A stretch of DNA of 64,000 nt, from the NCBI GenBank assembly GCA_947650365.1, contig OX393555.1, positions 81,969,995-82,033,994 on the forward strand, read 5' to 3'. Each line of letters opens with the position of its first letter. Within the stretch, counting starts at the first letter, position 1. Below the pieces are notes generated by a model. It saw nothing but the letters and a program-made list of their open reading frames with translations, searched no databases and had not been told where the DNA came from. Both the position numbers and the translations under genes were made by a program. Positions 63,669-64,000 of this stretch are shown piece after piece. The stretch is from Chamaelirium japonicum (Eukaryota > Streptophyta > Magnoliopsida > Liliales > Melanthiaceae).

Positions 63669-64000
63669 CGTTATCAGCACAAACATGTCGAGCCCAGCTG
63701 ACCGGTCATAAGAAAACGAAGAGAGTAACGAAGACAGAAGAGAGAGTAGATGAAAGAAGAGAACGAAGTATAAATGAAGAGAGAAGAGAGAAGAAGTCAT
63801 GCTCCAGTCCATTCACTATGGGTATAAGTATAAAGTAAGAAAGAATATAAATTCCAAAATTCAACTTCTTAATATTTATATGACCCCTTTAGGGTGGGGC
63901 ACGTTTGACGGCTCTCTTTTTCTCCATCACACAATACGTTATCAGCATGAACATGTCGAGCCCAACTGACCAGTCATAAGAAAACAGAAAGAGAAAGGAA
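63669..64000 (+). repeat. Plus array at the window end
   Basis: PBS 63,669, GA leader, tail 63,800-63,868, type A junction at 63,870, R/U5, PBS 63,937 and the start of another GA leader cut by the window. Counterpart of 15,981-16,300. Confidence 0.8.

Larger units (their letters stand above)
47813..64000. repeat. Higher-order repeat, copy 2
   Basis: Direct-orientation counterpart of the first 16.2 kb; it runs off the right end of the window. Relative to copy 1 it has extra modules at about 56,815-57,100 and 57,836-58,186. It lacks material corresponding to about 5,660-5,840, 6,883-7,035, 14,360-14,460 and 15,045-15,240. It also keeps a full R/U5 region near 62,900, where copy 1 is deleted. 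Confidence 0.9.

Noticed and set aside
1-64000. Strings of Ser/Leu/Phe-rich peptides resembling membrane or signal segments
   Set aside because: They are the pyrimidine strand of the GA leader read in frame; the complementary strand gives Arg/Glu/Lys. Composition alone explains the hydrophobicity.
1-64000. Assembly collapse or artificial concatenation as the source of the duplications
   Set aside because: Paired copies differ at many scattered positions and by whole modules, so they are not identical duplicates created by assembly. A mis-join at single junctions, such as 40,463, cannot be excluded from sequence alone.

Overview
This window is a gene-free, highly repetitive, AT-rich stretch of eukaryotic nuclear DNA, most likely heterochromatin of a land plant. 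The plant assignment is an inference from three things: LTRs that begin TGTTG and end CAACA, followed by CGTTATCAGCACGA, as I recall for Ale/Retrofit-type Ty1-copia elements; a plant-type TATA box (CTATAAATA); and teloboxes (TTAGGGTTT). Every long open frame I examined is a chance translation of the repeats: a GA/CT-rich tract gives runs of Arg/Glu/Lys on one strand and Ser/Leu/Phe on the other. I see no gag, protease, integrase, reverse transcriptase, transposase, host gene, rRNA or tRNA.

Nearly all of the window is built from a few sub-units in both orientations. (1) An LTR-like unit of about 168 bp starts TGTTGTGAGAT and ends ATCTCACAACA, an 11-bp terminal inverted repeat. It contains in order GTTCGATCGG, a telobox, the imperfect palindrome CTTAGGCCCTAAG, a TATA box, and CCCCTTTAGGGTGGGGCACG. 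Most copies are 5'-truncated. (2) A PBS-like motif, CGTTATCAGCACGA, directly abuts the LTR 3' end. (3) A purine-rich 'GA leader' contains an ATG 18 nt after the LTR. (4) A 'tail' runs from about CTGCTCCAGTCCATTGGCC through ACGGGTATAGGTGTGAAG to AACTCCACTTCTCAATA. (5) AT-rich foldback or MITE-like blocks have termini AGTATCATCTCAACG and CGTTGAGATGATACT. In the entries, '+' means LTR-PBS-leader-tail reads left to right. Three junctions recur. Type A joins tail to TTTATACGACCCC with no U3. Type B joins tail to ATATAATTAAATCTC, a CT tract and CCATGGATTAGGG, giving a 5'-truncated LTR. Type E is a tandem copy of the LTR 3' half. PBS and LTR coordinates in the cluster entries were read by eye and may be off by a few bases.

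Large-scale layout. About 1-16,240 is repeated in the same order and orientation as 47,813-64,000, a higher-order repeat with an offset of about 47.4-47.9 kb. The middle contains further nested duplications. A tandem pair of about 3.7 kb lies at 31,885-35,620 and 35,625-39,300, and part of it has a third copy at 19,300-20,960. A second pair lies at 40,463-42,825 and 43,836-46,590. Modules switch orientation every few hundred bases, producing many inverted repeats. The extreme case is a near-spacerless dyad centred at 40,463.

Interpretation (inference). A short, non-autonomous LTR element (TRIM-like, with an Ale-type end) and a foldback/MITE-like AT element became locked together. They were then amplified by segmental duplication, template switching and unequal exchange rather than by independent transposition. 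Frequent CpG to TpG/CpA changes point to long-term methylation. The array carries many copies of telobox, TATA box and GA-repeat motifs in both orientations, a grammar resembling plant Polycomb-response sequences and a potential source of double-stranded RNA.
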